Source of the DNA: Isohypsibius dastychi | Lineage: Eukaryota; Tardigrada; Eutardigrada; Parachela; Isohypsibiidae | Length of the DNA stretch: 36,405 nt | Assembly: GCA_034696485.1 (NCBI GenBank) | Contig: JAQIWT010000097.1 | Span: 1 to 36,405 of the forward strand | Direction of reading: 5' to 3' | Shown here: positions 10,183 to 20,247 of the stretch, piece after piece | Layout of the letters: each line of letters opens with the position of its first letter | Numbering within the stretch: position 1 is the first letter of the stretch | Position numbers and translations under genes: made by a program | The notes under the pieces: model-generated | Databases searched by the model: none | What the model saw: the letters and a program-made list of their open reading frames with translations, nothing else | What the model was told of the DNA's origin: nothing

Positions 10183-10266
10183 CGGCTGTCTAAGAATGGG
10201 CATTCTGCAATTTCGAGCCTTGCATCACTTCAACGGGAACTGGTGGACTTCGTGGTCAAATACTGA
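10183..10266 (-). repeat. Triplicated ~80-nt element, copy 3
   Basis: Read on the minus strand it can encode FDHEVHQFPL, followed by GTGATGCAAGG and a TTCTTAG acceptor-like end, as in the other two copies. It lies far from the receptor pair and shows that the element has spread or been duplicated separately. Confidence 0.6.
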
Positions 10267-10655
10267 ATTCTGCGAATTGCTCTAAGTACTGTAAGTTTGC
10301 CGCAAGACTGCATCACTGTATCATTTACCGGCCAGGTGATACAGTATCTTCTTCGTTCTAACCATCAGATAAATTTATTCGCGAACTCAAATCTCAAGTG
10401 TACGTATAGTGCGGAGGTGGTATAGAAATGAAGAACAAAATCCTGAACCTGAAAGAAAGAGCAGTTAATTTCGTTTAGTTCAACACGCCATAGCGGACTG
10501 ATCCTCGAAAGCCAGGTTCGCTGGAGTTTGTGAACTGAACTAAGCAAACTGAAAAGACGGGCGGGATGAAATGTCGCAAAGACGAACTGAGGGGCTTGAA
10601 ATGTCGGCAGGTGAAATACCGGGGACGAAATAGCGTTTATGCGATTCCACCACTG

Positions 10656-10708
10656 TAATAGCCGATAGTTGGCAGAACCGCTTTTCTGATTTCAAATTCC
10701 GTACAAAT
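10656..10708 (+). repeat. Direct repeat of 5421-5472
   Basis: Both segments share an AGTTGGCAGAAC core followed by related TTTTC...TTCAAA...CCGT sequence in the same orientation. In the left copy it lies at the deleted heart of the receptor pseudogene. It is too short to assign to an element. Confidence 0.5.
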
Positions 10709-11031
10709 TATCATTTCTCACTGTTCTTCTTCCAGAGAACGTTCTTATTCAACTCATACATGAAAGGCAGAATTATATTTACAGTATCTGGTTCCACTTC
10801 CAACATATGTTGGAATATTCCTAACATGCATTTTTCTTATAAAGTCGAGATGACACAACACGCTTCAAGGATTCAAGTGTCTACTCTACTGCCTATCCTA
10901 TCATCTTTTGCTGCCAAGTGAATCAAACACAAAAACTTGAGACCAGAGAACAATGCATGAACAGGATTACATTGCGGATCTACCTAGTAATTCAACCAAC
11001 TGGGATCTGAATGACCAGAGCTCGTTTCATG

Positions 11032-11039
11032 TATTTAAA
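11032..11039 (+). promoter_or_regulatory. TATA-like box of the small peptide gene
   Basis: TATTTAAA lies about 85 bp upstream of the peptide start codon. It is the only TATA-like sequence close to the gene; the assignment rests on position. Confidence 0.3.
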
Positions 11040-11124
11040 CAAGCCTGCTAGAGTCTCAACCCATCATTCATCAAGTTTCGAACTTTTTGAAGATATTGCA
11101 ATCTGAAACTCCAGCTATCCCAGA

Positions 11125-11476
11125 ATGTCTCCTAAATTCCTCCTCTGCTTGGCACTTTGCCTCTCGATGTTCGCCATGACCTTGGGAACCAGTGAAAAGA
11201 CCAAGCAACTCGGCTCTGGTTTCTGGGATGAGGATGATGTCATGATTCTTGGTAAGATGTCTTTTCATCGACCTTCTACTGTACTACAACTGTTCTAGAT
11301 GTCTTAGTTCTCCATTCTCCGTTTCTCATTTTATAGGAGATGAAGATTTGGAAGACGGACTCAACAACGAGGACGAACTGGATACTTTGAGTGAACGCTC
11401 TGGAGGATGTCGTCGTCGCTGCTCTGTATACCGGTCTTACCGTTTACGTCATCGATGCCTCCGCCGCTGCCGTTAA
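11125..11476 (+). CDS. Secreted precursor of an arginine-rich CX3C-X11-CX3C peptide (candidate antimicrobial)
   Basis: Two exons (11125-11251 and 11337-11476) join in phase 1 and encode 88 residues. Residues 1-21 are a clear signal peptide (MSPKFLLCLALCLSMFAMTLG). Residues about 22-64 form a strongly acidic prosegment (DEDD, GDEDLEDG, NNEDELD). The last 24 residues begin SGGCRRRCSVYR and end RCLRRCR, with ten arginines and four cysteines spaced C-X3-C-X11-C-X3-C. An acidic pro-part followed by a cationic cysteine-paired tail is the classic layout of antimicrobial peptide precursors. The CX3C...CX3C spacing is that of alpha-hairpinins, two helices pinned by two disulfides. Processing could occur at LSER|SGGC. 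I recognise no named nematode family (cecropin-, caenacin- or ABF-like), so function is inference from layout. Confidence 0.8.
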
Positions 11477-11903
11477 TAAGTTTCCACTTGATGACTGCAT
11501 GCTTTTGTGGAGAATGTTTTGCTAATTGCACCTGGTCAAATCAGAGGTTTTAACCACGTCTTTTCAGCTGTGAATTGTTACTGTATTTTCGTACATCTCA
11601 ACTAGAAACTATTGATATGTACATGTATGGTCATCCTGCAGATAAAATATATTGTCGTACAAAGCTTGTCAGCCTCAGAGACTTTCCTTCATGATCATAA
11701 CATCAGCGAACATATTATTCATTATTATTCCGTTGAAAAACCGAATCGTCTCTCTAAGGAGGAAGATAAAGGATAGATTGGATGAAGGATATTTAAACAA
11801 TGCAGTCCATAAGACACACATTCGAGCTCCAAAAATGTACAGTAACAAATTCTAAGAAGTGGCAGACAGCTAAAGTAGGTTGAATAAGATCAAGGAGAGC
11901 CAT

Positions 11904-13473
11904 TTAGTCATTTCCAGTCTCGTAATCCAGGCAGAACTGCGCCATGGACTTTTTGAGAATTTTCATTAGTTGTGTCCTGGCGGCTTCCGGATATTGACTC
12001 AGGGTCATCGCCACAAACGAACCTGACAAACAAACCAATCAATTCACAATGAGCGCTCATAAAATCAGCATGTTGAATTTTCAGTTCAATCATCTTACCG
12101 AATTCGTCGCATGACTGTGAAGCTGCGGTCGTCGGCGCTGCCCCCGAAGACGGCGTTTGAATTTGAGGTGGCTGAAAATGGACGACCGACTTCCGGTGAA
12201 CGTTAGATTCGTGGGATTTCTGATCAGGGGAGTACGAAGTGAACGTAGCCGGTTCCAAATGGTACCCGGCCGGAAGTGATTGCTCATGGAATGTCGAGTT
12301 GTTCAATACATCTACCGACAAAAAAATGTGAGTTTTTAGCAGACAGGTCGGTTCGATTCCAGAATGTCCGGTTCACCCAGTCTATAAAACAACGAGTCCT
12401 GCTCTGAATTGTGACTTACAGACAGTTTTCGGGTCTTCCTTAATCCCGGAATGCATCTGGGGGTTCGTCAGCCGTATAAGCTTTCCATCTACCGGAAGTC
12501 CATTTGCGGAAGTCAGACCAGCACTATACTGATTTTTCTCTTCTCCATTGAAAGCCGTTCCCGCACTTCTCTTTGCGCCACTTTTTACATACGTCTTCTT
12601 ATTGTACTTTTCGAATCTACCACTTGCAATCATTCGATCGAGGTCTTCCTGTGGGAACTCGGAACACACATTCAAATGCCGCCACATCCTTGGATTATCG
12701 CCACGCATCGGAATATATCTACCTGAAAATAAAAGATATTTGAACCGTTACAGACAGCTATATCAAAGCTGGCAAGTGGCAACCATGGGAAGCATTCGGT
12801 TTTTTTATCACTACGCAATCAATCAACATGATCAGATCAATCAAGCGAGATTCACGTTTTCAGCTTTCGAAAGCATATGCCAGCAAAATTGTTTAATAAC
12901 AATATTCAATAAAATGTTTTCCGATCAATTCCAATTTCTTGGAAAGTGCATATTATTTTACTGGCATATTATTTTCGTAGTGATTTAGGCAAACTGCGTT
13001 TCCCTGAAATTGACACAAATTGGGTTAGTTTTCAATATTCGTGGAACGAGTTCTAACCAAAATCTTGTTAAACAAGAAGAGATTAACACACTGACCACTT
13101 CCACGAATGCAAGCTTTGCAGAACGCTTCTCTGTATCCACTTCGTTTATGATGTTTGCCAACCAAATAGAATTTCCACAACGGCGACATTTTGATTTGCG
13201 CTTCATCTGCATTCCGTAGTGACTCGATATCAACCACATCCTCACTATCCTCAAACCCATCGTGTCCGACGTCGGCATGACCACCACCTTTCAATCCAAA
13301 CAAGATTATAAAGTGGAACAAACAAGCAGCCGAGCACCGTAGCAGTGGCACTGCTTCTTTCGATCCAGGAAAACTCTCTCACCTTCCAAATTCATGTCGT
13401 TTTGCTCCTCTTCATCCACGATCGACTCCTCGTGATGGGCCTCCGATGGCAGACTGTTGAGTTGCATATCCAT
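11904..13473 (-). CDS. BED-type zinc-finger protein with BESS-like C-terminus
   Basis: Five exons (13473-13383, 13287-13096, 12722-12420, 12311-12099 and 12022-11904) join in phase and give 305 residues. The N-terminus is acidic (EESIVDEEEQND). A BED-like finger at about 65-115 shows W68, the pair Cys87-X2-Cys90 (AFCKACI) and His110/Cys114 (MWRHLNVC). BED fingers bind DNA and are common in chromatin factors and domesticated transposases. The middle is polar. The last exon encodes FVAMTLSQYPEAARTQLMKI and ends in KSMAQF, close to the BESS protein-interaction motif. The finger is split by a 373-nt intron exactly after RGSG, and a dead copy of that exon/donor lies at 6172-6242. It is probably nuclear and regulatory; target genes cannot be inferred. 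It lies 508 bp downstream of iws-1 on the same strand. Confidence 0.75.
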
Positions 13474-13755
13474 GTTCTGCTATGTTCAAATCAAATGATG
13501 AAGTGCAGGGACGTAGTTCAGAAGAAAAGTGCTGCGGAGTTCTCCGTAGAGGTGCGATTCTGCGAAATGCCAAATGCATGCGTTGATGCGAAGCCAAGTC
13601 TCCAGCCTGGCAGGCAGCATGTGCTGGAAACACCACGCGCAAGGGGGCGCGCAAGTGCTGGTAACAATCAAGACCACACATGCTCTCTAATAGAAGACCC
13701 GCCGTGACGTCACCAAAACTATATAATTTTTCGTTTTTACATTTCCCGTGGTCGG

Positions 13756-13776
13756 AATGTTCCAACTTGGAACATT
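13756..13776. promoter_or_regulatory. 21-bp perfect palindrome
   Basis: AATGTTCCAA and TTGGAACATT form 10-bp arms about a single base, 283 bp upstream of the BED-gene start. It could be a site for a dimeric factor; the TTC...GAA spacing is loosely heat-shock-element-like. Confidence 0.35.
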
Positions 13777-13942
13777 GCTCTCATCACAAAAAAGCGGGAA
13801 TATCAATTTCTGCGTGAAAGAATTTCAAAGCAAAGCGATCATAAGTTTCATCCACGTTGTAAAAACGAAATTTCGCCAAAGAGAAGTTCTAGTACAGAAA
13901 TTCCAACGACAAAGCAGAAGAAGAGTAATTATACAGACAGCA

Positions 13943-13948
13943 TTTATT
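13943..13948 (-). terminator. iws-1: Polyadenylation signal AATAAA of iws-1
   Basis: A canonical AATAAA on the minus strand lies about 35 nt downstream of the iws-1 stop codon, the usual distance for a short nematode 3'UTR. Confidence 0.6.
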
Positions 13949-13981
13949 CGCGGTAGCTTTCACAGTTACGTCTCCAAACAA

Positions 13982-16900
13982 TCACATTCGTCGGCCTTCC
14001 AAGCTGAGATTCTTGTTCTTGCTTTGACCGCCGGTCCGCTGCTGCTCTTGCAGTCCACGAATCTTCTTGGCAAAACGATTCTGTGGCTTTGTTCCGCCGC
14101 TCTAAAAAATAAAGATGATTAATTTGAGCACCAAATTATACCTACCATCAATTACGGTATGTACAAAATGATAAGACTGTGGAACAAACTAAAAACACTG
14201 ATAAGATTTCCTTCTGAATAAGAACGAAAAACAGATGCAAACTTCAGAAATAACTCCACTATAATTCCAATTGAACGAACACGAATTTCGAGGATTTTCC
14301 ATCATCACCATTCACCACCCGATGAAGGGAAATTATTCAGCAGAGAAAAACAAATTACAACACAATCTAACTATCCAACATTTACAGACTGACGCTTTGC
14401 AGTAACCCAACCCAACAAGTAAGTTAAATTACGATATGACTGTCAACATAGCACAACCGAAATTGAAAAAATACAAATTTTCGATAATGCAAAAAATTCC
14501 CCTCAAAAAATACTTTGAAAATACAAATTTTCGATAATTTTCGACAATACAAGATTCGATTTTTTTACCACGTTTCAAAAGCTTAATTTTAGAAATTCTG
14601 GATATTTAATTGAACCATACCACTGCAATGGTTCGAAATTCATTCAATTCTCGCAGAAAATGTTTCAAACGAACCAGTGCGACAGGAAGGAACAACAAAA
14701 TCTACTTAATACTTCGTGGATATCTCAGTTGAAAATGAATTCAAAAATTCATTTTCCATTTCTCCTTTCTGTTTTCGTTACATACAACTACTGTATCTCT
14801 AAATAACTTCTTACCCTTCGATTTCCTTCATTAGGTTCCATCTGGAACTGAGACTTGGGTCGAATGACGTAATCTTTCAATGACGGTTGAGGCACTCGTG
14901 CGCGTGGAATTTGTAGGTTCGGATCCTCCTCTTCTTCTTCTTCCTCCTCATCGGAAGCGTCTTTCCGGCGCTTTTGCCCGCTGGATGCACGACCCTCTCC
15001 ACTCTGACGACGTTTGACTTGCAACAATTCCATATCGCGCTCTTCGCGTTCTTCCCGTGACAACGAGCGATAATTGGCACTTGTACCGAAAATTGGACGC
15101 GACCATTCCTCTGAAAAAAAACATCAAAAAGCTGTTTTTTGGTAATTGAGGAAAACGTAGAATATCATTGTAATACGCAAACTGGAGTGAAGCAAAATAA
15201 TTTGTCAAATGCTTTTTGTCATGATGAAAACTCAAGATGCCTCAATTCTTTTCTTACGAATAAGTTTTCCAGCAGCTGCACGGTTTTCCTTCATTTCTCG
15301 AGGATGCTTGAATAACAGCATGACAGCTTTACCGATACCACTGTTTTTCAACTGTTCGGGTGTGACAGACGACATCTCCTGAAGGACTTTCAAAATAGAC
15401 TCGCGAATCTTCAGGTGGGGTAAGTTTCCGTCCGGAAGTGGAGCCAACCAATCCTAGAAAAACAATAATTAACAAACAAAGGAACAAACTTTATTCTCGC
15501 AAGTCAAAAAGTACAAAACAAATTCGACAATCAAACGGCGACAATGTTCCAGGATTTTTCTAAGCAGCAATAGTTCCTCAAATCGTATTCTATCAGTGGT
15601 TTTAACAAGTCGTTTCACGAATTGGCTGAACTCTATAATTTAAATCTGGTTAACTGGATTCAGTTTGTGTTTTCTTCCATGGACTTTAAACGAGATCATA
15701 TTCTCTAGTTTTCAATCAAAAATTTACCGCCAGTGCTGAAAGAATGCCAAGGTCCAATAGCGCAGTTTGGAGATCATGTTTTCGGAGGAGGTTCATGATT
15801 CTTCCTAACATGGTCAACTTGCTAATAGCGCATTCACCACGTTGATTCGAACGGCGATCAGCTTCCGCCGCTTCTTTCATTTCGTCAATGAGAACTTTGA
15901 TTCTGTCATCATGATCGTTGATTAAGTCGACATCTTGCTTCTTCCGGCGCTTATAAGCACGTTTCCGTTCCTCCGATTTTTTCTGCATCATAATATCGAA
16001 ATCCGACAATTTCCTGAAAAAGGAAAACAATTCAAATAAATTCATGGTCCAAGAAACAACAAAAGTCGAAAAACATGATTGTGAACCGGAAGAGATTCCA
16101 TTAAATATTTAGCACTGATGTTTCCGGAACATTGTTCGTAAGTAACAAGAACGTGGTGAATTTGTTGAATTTATTGTGGAATTCTTACTGATCGCCCGCA
16201 TCCGACTTTATACTTCCGCCTTCGCTTAGATTATCATCGTCTTGCTGCGGCTGAGCATTCGAAGCTTCCAACCCTTCATCACCAATTTGATTATTGACAT
16301 CTTCGGCTTCTCCATCATTTCCGGTTGGTGCAGTCGGGCCATCTTCCTCCGCATCGGAATGATCGCTTCCAAAAAGATCATTCGCATCCAGAGCTGTGCC
16401 ATCACCTCCTGAAAGAAAGATACATATCAGGATATAATTTGTTTACAGTCAAATGGGACCCAAAACTTCCGCGGTAAGGAATGGTAATAATCTTGCTAAA
16501 ACCATCGATTTCAACCGGAAGTGAGCAGAAAACCAACCTGGAGATTTACCTCCCGCTTCTGCGTCGTCTATCGGTGATTCAGGTCTGAAAACAAAGCATA
16601 ATGAAATGATTGTATTGTAATATTTTCATCACAATCCCGGCGCAAGATGCTGAATTTAGGACTAAAAGTGAAGAAAATCGAAATCACGGCGGTCAAGGTT
16701 AATTCACTGTACGTTACGAAAAACAACACAAGAAGAAAAGTGTTCCAATTTTGAATTTCCCATTAGATAATCAAGCTCTTTTTCTTCTGCTTTCCTCACT
16801 TCTGCACTCTAACAAACAAACATCCGCAAACAGTTTTCAATCTCACCTGTCGAGTGCATCATCGTGATCGGTAGTCTTTTCAGAAGCGAATGTTCCAGAA

Positions 16901-17165
16901 GATGTAGCTTGGTAATGTTCATCAAATGGAACCTCCAGCTGGAGATCTTTGTCGCTCAACCCCAAAGGACTGAAAAAGCATTTACTTCTGCATAAAACTG
17001 ATCTAGAAAAACCACGAAAAAAAATCGGTACTTGTTGCCATTGTCATTTGGAGAATGTTCCCCAGCATCCAAATCCAGATTAAATCCATCTTGTCCACCA
17101 CTCTCGAATTCGCTCCCAAATTCCATGTTTTGCATGTTATCCTCGCCAAACTCATCTGTCGCCAT
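13982..17165 (-). CDS. iws-1: IWS1/Spn1 transcription elongation factor
   Basis: Eight exons (17165-17032, 16969-16847, 16584-16550, 16408-16189, 16013-15728, 15453-15258, 15110-14815 and 14101-13982) join in consistent phase for 469 residues. The N-terminal 170 residues are acidic and disordered. From about 195 to 345 lies the IWS1/TFIIS-N helical domain, with [15 protein letters not shown] and [13 protein letters not shown] as family hallmarks. The tail has the conserved [17 protein letters not shown] segment and a basic end ([10 protein letters not shown] ... LEGRRM). IWS1 binds SPT6 and travels with RNA polymerase II in the nucleus, linking elongation with mRNA processing and chromatin. 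A run of eight glutamates lies before DPNLQIP. The last intron is about 713 nt; the others are shorter. The gene is head to head with mrpl-38. Confidence 0.95.
14102..14814 (-). other. Long AT-rich last intron of iws-1 with a 21-bp direct repeat
   Basis: The intron is AT-rich. The 21-bp word AAAATACAAATTTTCGATAAT occurs at 14468-14488 and again at 14518-14538, a 50-bp spacing. No nested gene is seen. Confidence 0.6.
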
Positions 17166-17495
17166 TTTGTGACTCGAAGAAATCGGGCAGACAAGAAAAT
17201 CAGCACCTGGCTGGCACGAAATGAAATGAAATAAATCCGCGCAGAAAATGTCACGCAAGTTTCAGCTAACAGAGGGAAATGGGCCAGTAAGAAGACAAGC
17301 CCCCTCGCCTTCTCCCCTAAAAGAATGTGGTTCAACAGTGTAGTCCCTACACCGATGACCACAATAATTTCCGAAATTTGTTTTGGTTTCAAGTTTCGTT
17401 AAATTAAATATGGGTCCTCGTTTGTGTTTGCGGATAAGGAGTTTATTTTAGCCATGTATTTGGATTCACGCCTCTAGGAGAGAAGATTTTTCATC
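17166..17495. promoter_or_regulatory. Shared divergent promoter region, iws-1 / mrpl-38
   Basis: Only 330 bp separate the two start codons, which point away from each other. The segment must hold both promoters and 5'UTRs. I see no TATA box. Its arrangement, with two broadly expressed genes, is typical of bidirectional housekeeping promoters. Confidence 0.6.
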
Positions 17496-20086
17496 ATGAT
17501 TCGTGCTGTTTCGGGCTACTGCCGGACGCTGGATACTCCTGCACTCGTTCGTTCAATCCACATTTCTCCGTGTGTGGGAAAAAATATCGGACTTCCTCGA
17601 CTTACAATGACTGGCTTTCATCGCATTAATTTTCAAGAACCGCAGGTTCTCAAAAGCTATGATCAGATTCAGAGTGGTGAGTTGACTGGTGCTCCATCCA
17701 TGGGACGACTGGTTTGCACAAATCTGTCCGAGATCCTCCTTTTGATATTTCGTAAATATTCGATTTCCTGATATGTGTACACCTGTTTACTTCCCAGGCT
17801 TCTCGATATTTTTTATGATCAAATGTGGATCGGAAATTTGTTTGCCCGTTTTAATTATTGATGTACGTTTCTTTTTTCAGAACGGAATCCTGGCGACCCG
17901 GAAGTGGATCGTGTTGTGAATATTGGATTTGGACGAGCGGAGAGGCGGAAGGAACTGAAGGCAATACAGAAAGAGCAGGCTGAAATTTTGAGGAAAGCTA
18001 GGGCAGACCCAAAGCTGGAGAAAGCTGCTCGGCTACGAACCCGTAAGTTTTCTGACGTTTATCGTGATATTTTCTTTCGAAGGCAGTCTGTTTGGTTTGT
18101 AGCTTATTTTGCTCCTGTTTTGCTCGATGTTTTAATTTTCTGGATTATTCTTAATACGAACATTTTGAAGATGAGAAATTATTTATTTGGGATTTTTTGG
18201 GAATGCTCAATGCTGTTCGTTATTGTTCTTTTCTCTCTGTAGTGAAAGTACCGTTGGATGAAGTTTCGAAAGAGTGGACAGCATTTGACTCGTCGCGGGA
18301 AATTTGTAATGCAGCCATGCATTACGGGATATTCGAGGACCTTTTCGGTGCAGCCTTCTTTTTTCCTCAAGTTCCGCTGGACGTGACTTTTTCTGCTGAA
18401 GAGGATCTAGTCATGCCGGTTTATCGCGGAAATCTTGTCAGCCCCGCAGATGTGAGTCGTTGTTTCGTATATTGGGAAATTCTTCGAATAAAATATTATT
18501 CAATTAAGAAATTTCGTAGCGATTAAACTTAGACGAATAAATTCTTGACTACCAAATTGAGGTTTCAAATTTTAGTTTTTATTCCGGAGAAGCATTCCTA
18601 GGTTTTGATGATTTCCTGTGCAATTGATAAACTGAATCGAGGTTAGTGCCTGAAATCACGAAAAAGCGTTTTTTTTCTTCGGATCTGAGTTCGAAGGATT
18701 TTTGCCTGAGTTTTTTTTTAATTCTCTTGTTAGTGGTATTGTTTTTGACAACAGCAATTTTGTAGGCGAAAACTGCTCCCAGTATTAGTTATTCGGCACC
18801 GGAAGACTCTCTCTGGACTTTGATCCTCACAAACCTGGATGGCCATGTTCAAAACAACGGATCAGAATATGTTCATTGGTTCATGTTAGTACATAGTTAA
18901 CGCTTCCGATTGACAGCTTCAGTCATATCTGTATAGATGGATAATTGTTTTACAGTGGAAACATCACCGGAAATGAACTCAAGAGCGGAGAGGAGTTGAT
19001 CGACTATCTTCAGCCTGTTCCAGTGCGGGGAACTGGGTTCCACCGATATGCGTTCGTTCTCTTTAAGCAGAATGAAAAAATCGACTACGCAGCTTTCAAA
19101 CGACCTTCATTATGGTGAGTTGACTACGAATTCCCTGGCCTCTTTGACGGTTAGTTCTGTCACATTTTTTGGAAAAAAAATACTGGTGGCACTGGTGCTT
19201 TTGAGAATTTGACGCCATTCGCCATTGTGAAGCAATGGGAAATGGTGGAAGTTGAGAATTCAAAAATGTGATTTTTAACACTTGGTTTTTTGCGTTCTCA
19301 AGGCCGGTCAAGTTTTTTGCGACTTTTTTGACTGCAGTGATGCGTTTTAGTATCTGACTGTTTTAGTCAATTTTTTTTGAAAATATCTTGTTGATGCTTC
19401 ACCAGTCAGTTATGCGGTTCAGAAGTTGCAGTTAAGTTTTTGCAACTTTTGTTCTATATCATTCGTTTTTTCCAGCTTGGATCTTCAGTCTCGGACTTTC
19501 CACATGCCCTCGTTTTATCGAGCTTACCAAGAAGTCTTGACCCCGGCTGGGTTGGCATTTTTCCTGTCAGAATGGGATGACAGTGTGACGGAATGTTTCC
19601 ACAAAACGCTCGGTAAACTACCGTTGATGAAGTTCAATGAGTGGTTTTGAACGATTTGGATTTTTCAGACGCTCCTGAACCGGCCTTTGAATACGAACAT
19701 CGACCACTCGAGATCACTCGTCAGAGAAAGTGGGCTACCAGGCAGCCATTCAACATGTGAGTTTAACTTCGGTTCAGCAATTTTGTGAAATACCGTTTGG
19801 TGACCTTTCCTGTAAAAACCTTTCTTGGGCCTAATCGTTCATTTTCAGGTATCTTGATCGATATCGTGACAGACGGGAGATGGCTGAGGAAATGGTCCGA
19901 AAAAGACTAAAAACGTTGAATCCTTTCAAACCTGATCCGCCGAGATTTCGGTGGCCTCTGGCACAAGTCCCTGATTACAGGACGATTCCGACATGGAAGA
20001 TCATCGAGATGAAGAAGGAACAGATGGGGCATGCTAAATATAAAATGCTGTATAATCCATGGGCTAGATGGGGAGGTGTTAACTAA
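17496..20086 (+). CDS. mrpl-38: Mitochondrial large-subunit ribosomal protein mL38 (PEBP-like)
   Basis: Eight exons (17496-17676, 17881-18042, 18243-18451, 18766-18884, 18956-19114, 19476-19612, 19669-19756 and 19849-20086) give 430 residues in frame. The N-terminus is basic and Ser/Thr-rich with few acids (MIRAVSGYCRTLDTPALVRS), as expected for a mitochondrial presequence. A phosphatidylethanolamine-binding-protein fold follows at about 190-330, with YSAPEDSLWTLILTNLDGH, EYVHWFIGNITG and GTGFHRYAFVLFKQ. The C-terminal extension (RFRWPLAQVPDYR, YNPWARWGGVN) is mL38-specific. The protein sits in the central protuberance of the mitoribosome. It ends tail to tail, 161 bp from the threonine-rich gene. 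The internal introns at 18452-18765 and 19115-19475 exceed 300 nt and appear empty. Confidence 0.95.
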
Positions 20087-20247
20087 ATCACCATTCTTTG
20101 TTTGTTTGCCGGGTGTGAATATGTCTTTTCTGACTGGTTGGGACGAGATGGCGGTTTTTGTGCAGATTTATCATTGAAGTGAATGATATTGCATATGTTT
20201 CCAGTGGATGACATTGTTGATACTCGTACATGTCTAGTGTATGTACG

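Larger units (their letters stand above)
9522..11124. other. Intergenic with a third element copy and scattered short repeats
   Basis: No complete gene is supported. The region holds the third copy of the triplicated element (10183-10266, minus). A linked minus-strand open frame reaches a stop at 9996 (SRTTSIDGTLIFPGSRN near its start) but has no recognisable domain. Imperfect GAAATGTCG-type repeats lie near 10565-10635. A ~50-bp segment at 10656-10708 also occurs at 5421-5472. Confidence 0.5.
13474..13981. other. Spacer between iws-1 and the BED gene
   Basis: Open frames here lack splice or domain support. The spacer holds the iws-1 polyadenylation signal (13943-13948) and the palindrome at 13756-13776. 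Confidence 0.5.

Noticed and set aside
9996-10229. Minus-strand open frame next to the third element copy as a kinase-homology remnant of the receptor
   Set aside because: No kinase-homology motif is visible and the frame does not splice in phase to any receptor exon.
12346-12362. GGTCGGTTCGATTCC, which looks like a tRNA T-arm / B box
   Set aside because: No matching acceptor stem, D-arm or anticodon arm can be folded in the preceding 60 bases.
12984-13014. Short exon beginning GGAAACGC as the next exon after the BED finger half
   Set aside because: It would end the protein at once and lose His110/Cys114; splicing to 12722 keeps frame and completes the finger.
13412-13765. Minus-strand frame of 117 codons upstream of the BED gene
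   Set aside because: It overlaps the first BED-gene exon in another frame, has an unconvincing composition and no splice partners.
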